DNA from: Clostridia bacterium
Lineage (GTDB): Bacteria > CBDUZB01 > JAGLHV01
DNA length: 31,223 nt
Assembly (NCBI GenBank): GCA_030595925.1
Contig: JAUVLC010000020.1
Location: 1 to 31,223, forward strand
Direction of reading: 5' to 3'
Shown: one piece after another, positions 1-8,855 of the stretch
Numbering within the stretch: the stretch's first letter is position 1
Layout of the letters: every line of letters begins with the position of its first letter
Program-made: the position numbers and the translations under genes
Notes under the pieces: model-generated
Database searches by the model: none
The model's input: only the letters and a program-made list of their open reading frames with translations
What the model was told of the DNA's origin: nothing

Positions 1-234
1 CAGAAGCCTATTGGGAGCTATATTGTAGATTTTTATGCATCTCAAGCAAAGATTGTAGTAGAAGTGGATGGATCACAACACATGGAATTGGATAAGGAAC
101 GGAAAGATGCACAACGAGATAAATACTTGAAGAACAAGGGATTATCTGTCTTGCGGTTTAATAATCTACAAGTTTTGCAAGAACTGGATTCTGTTATGGA
201 AGTTATTTATCAGGCAGTAAAAGAAAGATTATGA
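1..234 (+). CDS. DUF559 / Vsr-like endonuclease domain protein, C-terminal part
   Basis: The frame is open from the first base of the window to a TGA at 232-234, giving 77 residues whose start lies outside the window. Visible motifs are IGSYIVDFY, then VVEVDGSQH, then DAQRDKYLKNKGLSVLRF. This is the characteristic order of the DUF559 family (restriction-endonuclease-like fold related to Vsr): a conserved Asp in IVDFY, EVDGxxH, and an Arg/Asp helix leading to the GxxVLRF strand. Such proteins are small (about 110-130 residues), stand alone, and are assumed from the fold to cut DNA; their role in the cell is not established. The retained EVDG and H residues argue for an intact active site. It is probably unrelated to the downstream cluster, from which palindromic DNA separates it. 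Confidence 0.85.
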   Translation, partial: QKPIGSYIVDFYASQAKIVVEVDGSQHMELDKERKDAQRDKYLKNKGLSVLRFNNLQVLQELDSVMEVIYQAVKERL

Positions 235-241
235 ATTAAAA

Positions 242-331
242 TCCCCCCAGCCCCCTTTTTCAAAGGGGGAAGAAAGCATAGTGCATTTTTTAAAAAAGGG
301 GGGAGGGCCTGTTTGCGTGCTACGCACAGGC
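242..331. repeat. GC-rich palindromic intergenic element
   Basis: This is a nested set of inverted repeats in otherwise AT-rich DNA. The outer arms are a C-rich 7-mer at 242-248 and its exact complement at 298-304. Inside is a perfect 8-bp hairpin, 251-258 pairing with 262-269 around a 3-base loop, and a T6/A6 palindrome at 286-297. Immediately after it, 307-311 pairs with 327-331 and 314-318 pairs with 322-326 around a 3-base loop, forming a 10-bp hairpin with a 2-base bulge. It lies just after the DUF559 stop, so it may also end transcription, but it looks more like a dispersed MITE/REP-type repeat. Only one copy is visible here. Confidence 0.55.
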
Positions 332-415
332 AAGCGAGAACACAAGAATAAACAAATCAGTGACTTCGTCCTTAGACGAGTATTCTCGTTAACAAATTAT
401 ACAAATTATAAACTA

Positions 416-437
416 AATGTCAAACATTTTTGACATT
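416..437. promoter_or_regulatory. 9-bp inverted repeat upstream of the aminotransferase gene
   Basis: Positions 416-424 pair perfectly with 429-437 around a 4-base loop. The repeat ends about 15 bases before the Shine-Dalgarno sequence of the next gene. A consensus-like TTGACA lies within its right arm (430-435), but I find no matching -10 hexamer at normal spacing before the start codon. The repeat could be an operator, an mRNA leader hairpin or part of the neighbouring repeat cluster. It is recorded because position and perfection make chance less likely in such AT-rich DNA. Confidence 0.3.
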
Positions 438-462
438 ACGGTATTTTCTAATAGGAGGAATT

Positions 463-1743
463 ATGACTGGTTTTAAAAAAGCATTTCCCCGTCATTCTGT
501 TGAATTACGATTAAGTGATTTGAATGTGTTATTAAAGACAATATTTTCAGGGAAGATTTTTAAAGGGAAAGAAAGTAAAAAGTTCAAAGAAAAATTTGGA
601 AATTATATTGGAGAGAAATATGTTTGTTTAGTGCAATCTTGCAGATTAGGGCTTTATTTAAGTTTAAAAGCTTTTAATTTAAAAAAAGGAGATGAAGTAA
701 TTCTTCCCGTTTATACACATTATTCTTTGCCAATTATTGTTAAACTTTGTTTTTTAAAACCAATATTTGTTGATGTAGAGGAGGATACGGGTAATATAAA
801 TCCGGATTTGATTGAAGAAAAAATTTCTAATAAAACAAGAGCTGTTTTGATTTCTCATTTAAACGGGGTACCTTGCAGGATGAAAAAGATTATGGAAATT
901 TGTGACAAAAACGGATTGAAATTATTAGAAGATTGCGCTCAAAGCCTGGGAGCCGAATATGAAGGGGAAAAAGTAGGTACTTTTGGAACGGTTGGTTGTT
1001 TTAGTTTAAGGGTTGGAAAGGCTTTAACCGGTTTTGGAGGAGGAGTTATTATTACAGGGGATAAGGAAATAAGTGAAAATATTTCTGCCTGGATAGATGA
1101 ATTGCCAATGATTAATATTCTTTCCTTGTGCAAAGAAATAATTTATGGAATTATTTCTTTTTTACTTACCAGGCCACTAATTTTTACCTTTACTTTATTT
1201 CCTTTTTTCCAAATATTAGAGACACTGAAGTCGGGTTTAATTGATGGTTTGACAGAAGAAAATGTTTCTACAAAGTGTAATTCGTCATTTATAAAAGATA
1301 TAAGTTATCAAATGGCAAATATTCAAGCGGGAGTTGCTTTGAATCAATTAAATAAGGTAGATTTTTGGAATCAAAAAAGGTTTGAAAATGCGCAAATCTT
1401 AGCGCATTTTCTTCAGCAGACTAAAGGTTTGTTGTTGTATAAACCAGGCAGGAAAAAGGAATATAAAGAAGTAAGCTATCATTATCCTCTTCGTTTAAAA
1501 GATGAAACAAGGGTTTTCCTTTTCCGCAAGTATTTATTGAAGGAAGGAATAGATATTAAAATAGATGACCTGTTGGATTTAAGCCGGTGTGATTTCTTAA
1601 ATAATGTGAAAGGATTTTTTCCAAAAGTTAAAGCATTGGAAAAAAATGTTCTCCAAATTCCTAATTCTCCAGTTTTAAAAAAGAAAGATATGGAAGAAAT
1701 TTGTTATCGGATTATCCATATATGTAATATTTTATTTGGTTAA
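463..1743 (+). CDS. DegT/DnrJ/EryC1/StrS-family aminotransferase with hydrophobic insert
   Basis: A 426-residue PLP-dependent enzyme of the nucleotide-sugar aminotransferase family, which normally converts a keto-sugar nucleotide to an amino sugar. The PLP-binding Asp is D157 in LLEDCAQSLGA and the Schiff-base Lys is probably K186 in FSLRVGKALTGFGGG, where the family usually has SFxxxKxxTTGEGG. The N-terminal GKESKKFKEKFGNYIG matches the usual substrate-site start. The start is ATG 463, because AGGAGG lies 5 bases upstream; an upstream TTG at 430 would run through that ribosome site. A strongly hydrophobic stretch at about residues 213-251 is unusual for this soluble family and suggests membrane association or a divergent dimer interface. 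The gene probably supplies an amino sugar to the glycosyltransferases downstream (inference). Substrate cannot be assigned. Confidence 0.85.
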   Translation: MTGFKKAFPRHSVELRLSDLNVLLKTIFSGKIFKGKESKKFKEKFGNYIGEKYVCLVQSCRLGLYLSLKAFNLKKGDEVILPVYTHYSLPIIVKLCFLKPIFVDVEEDTGNINPDLIEEKISNKTRAVLISHLNGVPCRMKKIMEICDKNGLKLLEDCAQSLGAEYEGEKVGTFGTVGCFSLRVGKALTGFGGGVIITGDKEISENISAWIDELPMINILSLCKEIIYGIISFLLTRPLIFTFTLFPFFQILETLKSGLIDGLTEENVSTKCNSSFIKDISYQMANIQAGVALNQLNKVDFWNQKRFENAQILAHFLQQTKGLLLYKPGRKKEYKEVSYHYPLRLKDETRVFLFRKYLLKEGIDIKIDDLLDLSRCDFLNNVKGFFPKVKALEKNVLQIPNSPVLKKKDMEEICYRIIHICNILFG

Positions 1744-2055
1744 TAAAAAAATATTGTTGAAAAATACAAATTTTGGTAGTCGGAAATTTTAACTTGCTTG
1801 AAAGTAAGGTGTTTCTTGATAACAATCATTAAAAACTCCAGTGATTGAAGTCATTGGCATTTGGTAGCATAAGGGAAGAAAAACAAAACTTATTGAGAAG
1901 CGAAAAAATTATGGCCATGTTATAGAATAAAAGGGTACAATATAAATGGCAAGCAAAAATGTAAAGAAAAGAGTGATATATTATGGATAAATATAGTAAA
2001 ACATCTTTTATTTTTAGGAAGCAAAATGGATTGGATGTGAGTCGAAGAGGTATCT
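1744..2055 (+). other. Intergenic region of 312 bp, possible weak promoter
   Basis: I see no gene or convincing RNA here. A weak sigma70-like pair, TTGAAA at 1798-1803 and AACAAT at 1821-1826 with a 17-base spacer, scores 5/6 and 4/6; in DNA this AT-rich that is little better than chance. A 7-bp hairpin with one G-U pair (1838-1844 with 1851-1857) has no following T-run. The gap separates the aminotransferase from the first glycosyltransferase, so a promoter for the latter is expected somewhere in it. Confidence 0.3.
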
Positions 2056-4374
2056 ATGGGATTTATAATTTTTAGTAAAAAAAAATATCTTTTATTTAGT
2101 CTTGTTTTGTTTGTTATAATGTCTTGTCCATTATTGAATTCGGATATACCTATAGATGAGGGTTGTCCTTATTATCTGGTCTTAGGTCAATCTATAGCTT
2201 CGGGAGAGGGTTATAAAGATATTTATTATCCAGGTAATCCACCAAATACTTCTTATTCGATTTTTTTTTATCCGTTATTACTATCTTTAATTTTAATAGT
2301 TTTTCCTAACACGATTATTGGTTTAAAATTGCTTTCCCTTTTGTTAGGAATAGGTTCTTTAGCGGTTATTTATTTGTTTTTTTCTGATAAATATAATAAG
2401 GACATACAGAAAAGTGCAAAATCTTTAATTTCAGATTTAAAAAAAGGGGTTTGGAACAACTCAATTCTTTTACATCCTTTATTGCTTTTATTACTTCTTT
2501 CTATCAATTTATGGTTCCTGAGCTTCTCTGTTTTGATTATGCCGGAAACAGCATATATCTTTTTTTCTTTATTAACACTTTTGTTTTTAGAAAAATATGG
2601 AAAGCAGCAGGATTTTTTTAATAAAAGTCTCTTTATTGCTCTTTTTAGTATGACAATAACTTTTTTTATTAAGCCAATGGCTTTATCGATAAATATAGCT
2701 GTTTTAATTTTTTTCATGCTCAAACGGAAATATAAGGAAGGATTTTTTTTCGCAGGATTTTGTTTCCTTTTGATTTTGCCATGGTTCTATAGAAATATTG
2801 TAATTTCAGAAGTTGGAGTTTCTTCCAGCTGCTTGGTTCGGTTTATATCCGGCCATCAATTAAATATTGTAGGCTTTGCAAAGGGAATAATAAAAAATAT
2901 TAGTAATTATTGGCAGATGATATCTATAGCAATATTTCCCGCTGGTTCTTTGAATAATTCTCTATTTTATGAAACACCAGTGTCGGTGTATTTTTTTAAT
3001 GGTTTGATTAATAAACCAATATCTGTTTCTTTTCCCTTTCCACAGGGGGTTATTGACATAATTAATTTGTTTTTCTCTCTTACAGTTCTGTTTGGGTTTT
3101 TGTCCCAAATCAAAAAGAAACGACTGATAGAAATATATGTATTGTCTTATTTATTTATTCTCGTGCTTTTTTCCCCGATGTTTTCTTTTTACTCCGGAGC
3201 GAGATGTTTTTTTTGCTTACTTCCCTTTATATGGTATTATTTTTTAATAGGTTTTTTTGTGTTTTTAGAAAAAAGTCATATTTCCAGGATGAGTAGTAAC
3301 AGGTTAAGCCTTGGGGTTATATTAATTATATTTGCCGGCAATATAATTCCAGCAATAGGATTGATAAAAGAAAATGTGAAATATATGTTAAATTATAAAC
3401 ATTTATCAAATAAAGAAAGGAAAGACTATCATGAATTCCAGTATGCAGATTATTTTCAGGCTGCTGATTGGATAAAGAAGAATGTGTTACCTGATGCTGT
3501 GGTTATGCATTATAACCCTGGTGCATTTTATTTGTGGAGTAATCGAAAAACGGTTTTCTTTGATATTTACTCAAATAAGGGAAAAAATTTAGAACGGATT
3601 AAATCAATGGTAAACAACAAGAATGTTAATTACATAATAACGAAAACAGAACAAGAGGAAAAAATAGTTTTTGAATTGAATTATCAATGGAAGGATAGAA
3701 TCTTTATTCCATTTGTTGAATTTAGGGGGGGTATGGAGGATAATTCAATCCGGATATATAAAGTGGTTAAAATTAAACCTTTAGCGAAGGTGAAAAATAT
3801 GGAGGGAGTGTTTTTCTTTAATAGAGGAAAATATGATATAGCAATACAAAAGTTCAAAAAAGTATTAGAGTTAGAATCTAATTTTGTAGGATATTATAAT
3901 TTGGCAAATAGTTATGAAAAAAAAGGATTAATTAAAGAGGCAAAAAAGATGTTCCGTAAGGTCATTGAATTTGAACCGAGCTATGAAAGGTGTAGAAATG
4001 TTTTTAATATTATTTCACAAAGAGAAGTAGTAAAACAATGTCCGAATGATGTTTTAGCGTTGGAAAAGTTGGGGGAGCATTATCTGAAAAATCATAATAA
4101 TATGTTAGCAATGGAGACTTTTATGGAGGTATTAAAATTAAATACAAATTCTGCTGCAGTATACTACATGTTTGGTATTACCTATATTAATACCAACGGA
4201 GATGAAGGGGAATATTTTTGGGCGATAGAGAAATTCAAAAAAGCAATGAATTTAGATCCGGGACTGAAATATAAAGCGAAACATTATATTGAGCTTGCTT
4301 GTAAGAAGCAAAAAGAAAAAATGGCTTATGCATTAAAGAATAAAGTTTTGTTAAAGGATGCTGCTGAATTTTAG
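2056..4374 (+). CDS. GT39 (PMT/ArnT-like) membrane glycosyltransferase with C-terminal TPRs, paralog 1
   Basis: A 772-residue integral membrane protein. After TM1 (about 11-28) comes the first extracytoplasmic loop with IPIDEGCPYYLVLGQ (D34, E35), then SGEGYKDIYYPGNPP and a Y-P-L-L-L segment, the layout of PMT_2/GT39 enzymes that transfer sugars from a polyprenyl-phosphate donor outside the cytoplasmic membrane. Roughly eleven hydrophobic segments run to about residue 440. A soluble domain with AADWIKKN and NRKTVFFDIY follows, and the last ~200 residues (from about 576) hold three to four TPR-like helix pairs. The start ATG has AGAGG upstream. It is paralogous over its full length to the genes at 4783 and 10347. 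Its first-loop acidic residues sit two positions away from those of the paralogs, so the donor or acceptor may differ. Acceptor unknown. Confidence 0.8.
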   Translation: MGFIIFSKKKYLLFSLVLFVIMSCPLLNSDIPIDEGCPYYLVLGQSIASGEGYKDIYYPGNPPNTSYSIFFYPLLLSLILIVFPNTIIGLKLLSLLLGIGSLAVIYLFFSDKYNKDIQKSAKSLISDLKKGVWNNSILLHPLLLLLLLSINLWFLSFSVLIMPETAYIFFSLLTLLFLEKYGKQQDFFNKSLFIALFSMTITFFIKPMALSINIAVLIFFMLKRKYKEGFFFAGFCFLLILPWFYRNIVISEVGVSSSCLVRFISGHQLNIVGFAKGIIKNISNYWQMISIAIFPAGSLNNSLFYETPVSVYFFNGLINKPISVSFPFPQGVIDIINLFFSLTVLFGFLSQIKKKRLIEIYVLSYLFILVLFSPMFSFYSGARCFFCLLPFIWYYFLIGFFVFLEKSHISRMSSNRLSLGVILIIFAGNIIPAIGLIKENVKYMLNYKHLSNKERKDYHEFQYADYFQAADWIKKNVLPDAVVMHYNPGAFYLWSNRKTVFFDIYSNKGKNLERIKSMVNNKNVNYIITKTEQEEKIVFELNYQWKDRIFIPFVEFRGGMEDNSIRIYKVVKIKPLAKVKNMEGVFFFNRGKYDIAIQKFKKVLELESNFVGYYNLANSYEKKGLIKEAKKMFRKVIEFEPSYERCRNVFNIISQREVVKQCPNDVLALEKLGEHYLKNHNNMLAMETFMEVLKLNTNSAAVYYMFGITYINTNGDEGEYFWAIEKFKKAMNLDPGLKYKAKHYIELACKKQKEKMAYALKNKVLLKDAAEF

Positions 4375-4441
4375 GGTTTTCTCAAAAATTAAAAACGGAT
4401 GTTATACTGATACATTTTTTTATCCTTAACATGGTTCCGAG

Positions 4442-4639
4442 ATGTTTGAATTTGATAAAGATAAATTTGATATTAAAGGGCCATTTCCTGTAGTTAGAAA
4501 GTTAGACGGGAATGTTGTTCCTCTCCCCAATTCTCCGCTTTTGCGGAAAAAAGCATATTTATCTTTTTATTTGCGGGCGGGAGTTTTATTTAATGTTTTA
4601 TGCAATTTTTTCCCTGGCGAAAAGTTGAGGTTTTTATAA
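4442..4639 (+). pseudogene. Possible remnant of a DegT-type aminotransferase C-terminus
   Basis: A 65-codon open frame whose middle resembles the C-terminus of the aminotransferase at 463. KGPFPVVRKLDGNVVPLPNS here compares with KGFFPKVKALEKNVLQIPNS there, followed by P[LV]L[RK]KK in both. The similarity covers about 30 residues and then fades. There is no PLP region, no clear ribosome site, and the fragment is far too short to be an enzyme. I read it as the relic of a second aminotransferase gene deleted between the two glycosyltransferase genes, perhaps a sign that an aminotransferase-GT39 unit was once duplicated. Alternatively it is a short orphan protein, or a chance open frame whose resemblance is coincidental. 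Confidence 0.4.
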
Positions 4640-4782
4640 GAACAATCAGAGACTTTGTTAAATGTTATAAAAATTAAATTATAGAGACATATTTTTCTAT
4701 GCTATAACAGTAAAAAAATAAGGATGAAAAGTAGAGTTGAAGCAGTTTTGTTATATAAAGAAGAAAGGAATAAAGAATATAA

Positions 4783-6990
4783 ATGGTTGCCAAATTAATA
4801 TATTTTGTTCAACAAAAAAAATACATTTTAATTATATCGGCATTGTTTGTTTTAATGTCTGGATTATTGTTAAATCCTGTTCCACCCCTTGATGACTATG
4901 ATAGTGCTTATTATTTGATGTTGGCTACATCTTTATCTTCTCATCAAGGATATAGGGATATTTTTTATCCCTCTTCTCCTTTAAGTTTTCATTATCCTTT
5001 TTTATATCCTTTGATGCTGTCTTTTGTGCTGCTGTTTTTTCCTCATACTATAATAGGGCTAAAGATAGTTTCCGTTATGTTTGGTCTTGCATCGATACTT
5101 GTTCTATTTATTTTGTTAAAAAAATGTGTAAAAACAAAATTTATGTATTTGATAATATTTTTTGTTGTAATAAATTTTTGGTTTTTGAGTTTTTCGGCTG
5201 TTATGGAAACCGAAATTAGCTATTTGTTTTTTTCTCTGATTAGTATTTTGTTTTTGGAAAAATATAAAAGACAAGAGAATTGCCTTAATATATATTTGTT
5301 TGCGAGTGTATTGTTTTGTGGAGCAGCCTTTTTTACCAGGACTATAGGTTTTTCGATTGTATTAGGTGTCTTTATCTATTTTTGGTTGGAGAAGGAATAT
5401 AAAAAAGCGTTTCTTATAATCGGTTTATGGTTTGGTTTGATTTTACCATGGATAATATGGAAAGTGAATAATAATGTGACCGGAGGAGAAATAATTTCAG
5501 GGTCTTATTTAAGTGAAGCTCTTTCCAGGTACAACTTCGATATAAAAAGAATGGTAAGATGGGTTTTAAATAATATATCAGATTATTGGAAAGCCACGGC
5601 TCAGTTATTAATCCCTGGCTATTTCTTAAGTGAGCCGGATTTTGAAGGTCGGAAATTTGTTATTTTTCGTTACATTTTTGTGGATAGGAAAGAATATTTT
5701 AATTCTATGCTTTTTCCGTTATTTACTAAAGGTATTGTGGCCTTTTTTTCAGTCCTTACTCTGTCAGGTTTTATTTTTTCTTTCAAAAGGAGAAATTTGA
5801 TTAGTTTTTATATATTAACTTATTGTATTGTTTTAGTTTTTTTTCCGGCCTTTTCTAGTAGGGTAAGATATTTTGTTCCTTTGCTTCCTTTTATTTTATA
5901 TTACTTCTTTTTTGCACTCTCCTGGGAAAAGATACCCAGGGGAGTTTTTAAATGTGTACTTCTAATTCTACTTTTTTATAATTTATTGCCGGCAATGAAG
6001 TTGATAAGAGTAAATATAGGTTATTTTTTAAATACAAGGGGGCTTTCTGTAGTAGAGAAAAAAGAATATTATGAATTGGGTCATTGTATTGCGACGGATT
6101 GGGTAAAGAAACATACCCGCACAGATGCTGTTATTATGTGTCACTGTCCAGCCGCATTTTACTTATTGAGTAGACGGAAAGCAGTTTTTTTTGATATATT
6201 TCGTTGTTCTTGGCCAAGGGAAAGAAGTTTCCGGAAAATTAGACTAGAAATAAAGGAGAAAAAGGTTGACTATATTGTTGTCGGGAAGAAAAATCAAGAA
6301 GGAATAATTAAATGGCTAAATAAAAACTGTGAAAATATTATTTTTCAACCATTGGTTAAATTTAAATTGACAGATAAAGAAGATTTAGTAAGAGTATATA
6401 AAGTAGTAAGTGTCCACTCCCGGATAAAACTATTGAATAGAGAAGGATTATCCTTTTATAATAAAGGAAATTTTAGGCAGGCCATATTTTCCTTTCAAAA
6501 AACATTAAAAATTAAACCTATTTTTATGAATTTTTACAATTTAGGGCAGATTTACGAAAAAAAAGGACTGAAAAAAGAAGCAGAGAAAATGTACAGGAAA
6601 GCAATTGATTTACAGCCTAATTATAAAATTGCCAGGGATAGGTTTAATATTATTGGGCAGGAAGAAATGGTAAAACAAAATCCTGATGATGCTTTGGCCT
6701 GGGAAAAGTTAGGGAATTATTATTTAGAAAATTATGATTATTTTAGAGCAATCAATGCTTTTAAGAAAGCTTTGGAATTAAATTGTCGTCTATTTTTATC
6801 GCATTATAATTTAGGGAAGGCTTATCTTTGTAACCCCGAGAAACAACAATATGTTGAAGCAGTAATTGAATTTAAAAAAGCATTAAAACTTAATTCCGGT
6901 TTAAAAGAGAAGGTTAATCATTATATAAGGGTTGCTAAAAAGCGGCAGGAAAAAGACATTTATGATGTATTATATAATGGAGAATTTTAG
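4783..6990 (+). CDS. GT39 (PMT/ArnT-like) membrane glycosyltransferase with C-terminal TPRs, paralog 2
   Basis: A 735-residue paralog of the gene at 2056, collinear with it throughout. The first extracytoplasmic loop reads PPLDDYDSAYYLMLA (D37, D38, D40), and D40 is at the position where GT39 enzymes usually carry the acidic catalytic or metal residue. SSHQGYRDIFYPSSP and YPLMLSF follow. About eleven membrane segments occupy the first ~410 residues, then a soluble domain with ATDWVKKH and SRRKAVFFDIF, then TPR-like repeats over the last ~190 residues (for example FYNKGNFRQAIFSFQKTLKI and EKKGLKKEAEKMYRKAIDL). The start codon has only a weak purine-rich ribosome site. Expected to move a polyprenyl-linked sugar to an exported acceptor. 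The TPR tail may recruit acceptor proteins or partner enzymes, which is inference. Confidence 0.8.
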   Translation: MVAKLIYFVQQKKYILIISALFVLMSGLLLNPVPPLDDYDSAYYLMLATSLSSHQGYRDIFYPSSPLSFHYPFLYPLMLSFVLLFFPHTIIGLKIVSVMFGLASILVLFILLKKCVKTKFMYLIIFFVVINFWFLSFSAVMETEISYLFFSLISILFLEKYKRQENCLNIYLFASVLFCGAAFFTRTIGFSIVLGVFIYFWLEKEYKKAFLIIGLWFGLILPWIIWKVNNNVTGGEIISGSYLSEALSRYNFDIKRMVRWVLNNISDYWKATAQLLIPGYFLSEPDFEGRKFVIFRYIFVDRKEYFNSMLFPLFTKGIVAFFSVLTLSGFIFSFKRRNLISFYILTYCIVLVFFPAFSSRVRYFVPLLPFILYYFFFALSWEKIPRGVFKCVLLILLFYNLLPAMKLIRVNIGYFLNTRGLSVVEKKEYYELGHCIATDWVKKHTRTDAVIMCHCPAAFYLLSRRKAVFFDIFRCSWPRERSFRKIRLEIKEKKVDYIVVGKKNQEGIIKWLNKNCENIIFQPLVKFKLTDKEDLVRVYKVVSVHSRIKLLNREGLSFYNKGNFRQAIFSFQKTLKIKPIFMNFYNLGQIYEKKGLKKEAEKMYRKAIDLQPNYKIARDRFNIIGQEEMVKQNPDDALAWEKLGNYYLENYDYFRAINAFKKALELNCRLFLSHYNLGKAYLCNPEKQQYVEAVIEFKKALKLNSGLKEKVNHYIRVAKKRQEKDIYDVLYNGEF

Positions 6991-7084
6991 TACTCAATTA
7001 GCTGTAAATTAATCTGGGATATGAAGTTAAATTAAAAAAATAACTCAGTTTGAGTGCAAAAAATAGTAATAAAAGGAGTATTTT

Positions 7085-8821
7085 ATGCTTCATTTAAATA
7101 AAAAGTATATAATATCAATTCTTGTTTTAAATTGTTTGGTAATAGGAAGGGCTAATTGTATGCTTTTTGGAAAAATGCTGTTTACTAAACATATTAACCA
7201 TACTGAAACTTTGATTTCTTCAAAAATAAAAGGTAACAATGGGTATTATCGTTATAACTTAAAATATCCTTGTGTTCCCGATGGTGAGGAACCATCTAAT
7301 TTAGTTTTGTATGAGGATGGGATTAAGCTTGGCCCGGCCCATGGTGCACATAGTCAAATAAGAAAGAAAGGAAAAGGAAGATATTCCCATTGTAAATCTA
7401 ATTTATTGTATTTTTCAACTTCAGACAATTCCGATCCCCGAAATAATGGGAGAGAGTATAAAGTTACGACTATTCATGATATAGTTACCCAGGAGGAGGT
7501 TATTACTGCCAACTTTTATCAATATCAAGTGAATGTAGGGGGCAAGAAAGCACCGTTTAACCGGTATATAAAGATAGAAAATATAGGGGAAACTGATATT
7601 ATAAATCCTAAAGTTATTTCTGATAATGTAGTGGATATGTCTTTGCTCCAATCGATTTTAAAGGGAGTCATTACTGATTCTATGGGTAATAAAGAAAAAG
7701 CAATTAAACTCTGGGAATTTGTAGTGGATAATCGTTATTGCTGGTCTCCTGCGGAAAAAATATATGAACTTTGCGATCCAGTTGAATACTTCAATGTATA
7801 TGGTTTTGGATTTTGTAGTGCTGCTGCCGAAGCGTTGGAATCTTTATGGGAAGAGGCAGGATTTTCTGCCCGTTGTTGGGGTTTGGCAGATGAACATGTT
7901 GTGGCAGAAGTGTTTTATAATAATTCCTGGCATATGTTTGATCCTCATTATGAGATTTTTTATTTAAATCGTAATAGAAAAACAATTGCCAGTGTAGAAT
8001 ACCTGGAAAATAATCCTGTTTTAATTGAACAAGCTGAAAGAAAACCTGTTGGTTGTGAAGTAAATAAATTAGCAAGGTTATATGCGGATAAGAATAATTT
8101 GATTGAAGATAACGAATATATAAAGGGACATTCGATGAATATGACTTTAATGCCTGATGAATTTCTGATAAAAAATTGGGAAATAGGTAGTAAATATCAT
8201 GATAATTGTTATCATCTGGAACCACCGGTTTATTCTAACGGGAAGATTGTTTATGTTCCCGATTTAACAAAAAATAAGTGCATAAAAGGGTTGTATAAAA
8301 AAGAAAATATAAATTTTTTTGTAAAAGACAAAGGACATCCTTCTATACACGTAGATATTTCAGATAAAATTGCATATGTTATTTATAAAGTCAAAAGTCC
8401 CTATGCGATTGTAGGAGGGATGGTAGGTGGTATATTCAAAGGCAAGTGTAAGCTGTATATCTCTTTTGATGCAAAAAACTGGATACAAATATGGGAAAAA
8501 GAAAAAACAGAAGATACTGAACACTATGAGAACATAGATGTAATTGTAAATAATCCGGGTGGCGGTGATTATCAGACGGCTGATTGGAATCCTGATTTTA
8601 ATGCAAAGTATTCTTATTTTGTAAAATATGAATTTTTGTCTAAAGGGGCGGGTTTAGATAAAGTTGTCCTTTCCACAGATATACAAATTGCACCAAAATC
8701 TCTTCCGGCACTAAAATCAGGAATAAATAATATAAGTTTTTCAATGGATAATAATAAAGATAATAATTTGTTTAATGCTTCTCAAAAAATAAAAATTACT
8801 TATGCCTGGGAAGAAAATTAA
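7085..8821 (+). CDS. Exported transglutaminase-like (Cys-His-Asp) domain protein
   Basis: A 578-residue protein starting at an ATG with AGGAG 7 bases upstream. The N-terminus (KKYIISILVLNCLVIGRANC) is a Sec-type signal peptide or anchor; the Cys that ends it does not form a proper lipobox. Residues ~185-300 show a transglutaminase-like core: GFGFCSAAAEAL (C244), DEHVVAEVFYNNSWHMFDPH (H271, D286), the order and spacing of a Cys-His-Asp papain-like triad. Before it, residues ~75-127 hold EDGIKLGPAHGAHSQIR and LYFSTSDNSDPRNNGREY, a motif region I recall from envelope-polysaccharide-associated proteins but cannot name. The C-terminal ~200 residues look beta-rich. Such domains act as proteases, amidases or crosslinkers. 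Lying between glycosyltransferase genes, it may process or crosslink an exported glycopeptide. Substrate unknown. Confidence 0.7.
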   Translation: MLHLNKKYIISILVLNCLVIGRANCMLFGKMLFTKHINHTETLISSKIKGNNGYYRYNLKYPCVPDGEEPSNLVLYEDGIKLGPAHGAHSQIRKKGKGRYSHCKSNLLYFSTSDNSDPRNNGREYKVTTIHDIVTQEEVITANFYQYQVNVGGKKAPFNRYIKIENIGETDIINPKVISDNVVDMSLLQSILKGVITDSMGNKEKAIKLWEFVVDNRYCWSPAEKIYELCDPVEYFNVYGFGFCSAAAEALESLWEEAGFSARCWGLADEHVVAEVFYNNSWHMFDPHYEIFYLNRNRKTIASVEYLENNPVLIEQAERKPVGCEVNKLARLYADKNNLIEDNEYIKGHSMNMTLMPDEFLIKNWEIGSKYHDNCYHLEPPVYSNGKIVYVPDLTKNKCIKGLYKKENINFFVKDKGHPSIHVDISDKIAYVIYKVKSPYAIVGGMVGGIFKGKCKLYISFDAKNWIQIWEKEKTEDTEHYENIDVIVNNPGGGDYQTADWNPDFNAKYSYFVKYEFLSKGAGLDKVVLSTDIQIAPKSLPALKSGINNISFSMDNNKDNNLFNASQKIKITYAWEEN

Positions 8822-8855
8822 AATTAATTCTAATTAATAAAGGAATTTTAAATAA

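Noticed and set aside
430-435. Consensus -35 box TTGACA before the aminotransferase
   Set aside because: No -10 hexamer lies at 16-18 bases; the next bases are the ribosome site itself. It is also part of an inverted repeat.
430-462. TTG-initiated N-terminal extension of the aminotransferase
   Set aside because: It would translate through the AGGAGG ribosome site; ATG 463 is correctly spaced and gives a normal family start.
1798-1826. Sigma70 promoter TTGAAA/AACAAT
   Set aside because: The match is too weak to list as a promoter in DNA this AT-rich; mentioned only within the intergenic entry.
7791-8225. 144-codon open frame on the minus strand
   Set aside because: It lies inside the transglutaminase-like gene opposite its Cys/His/Asp motifs and its translation has no domain-like pattern.
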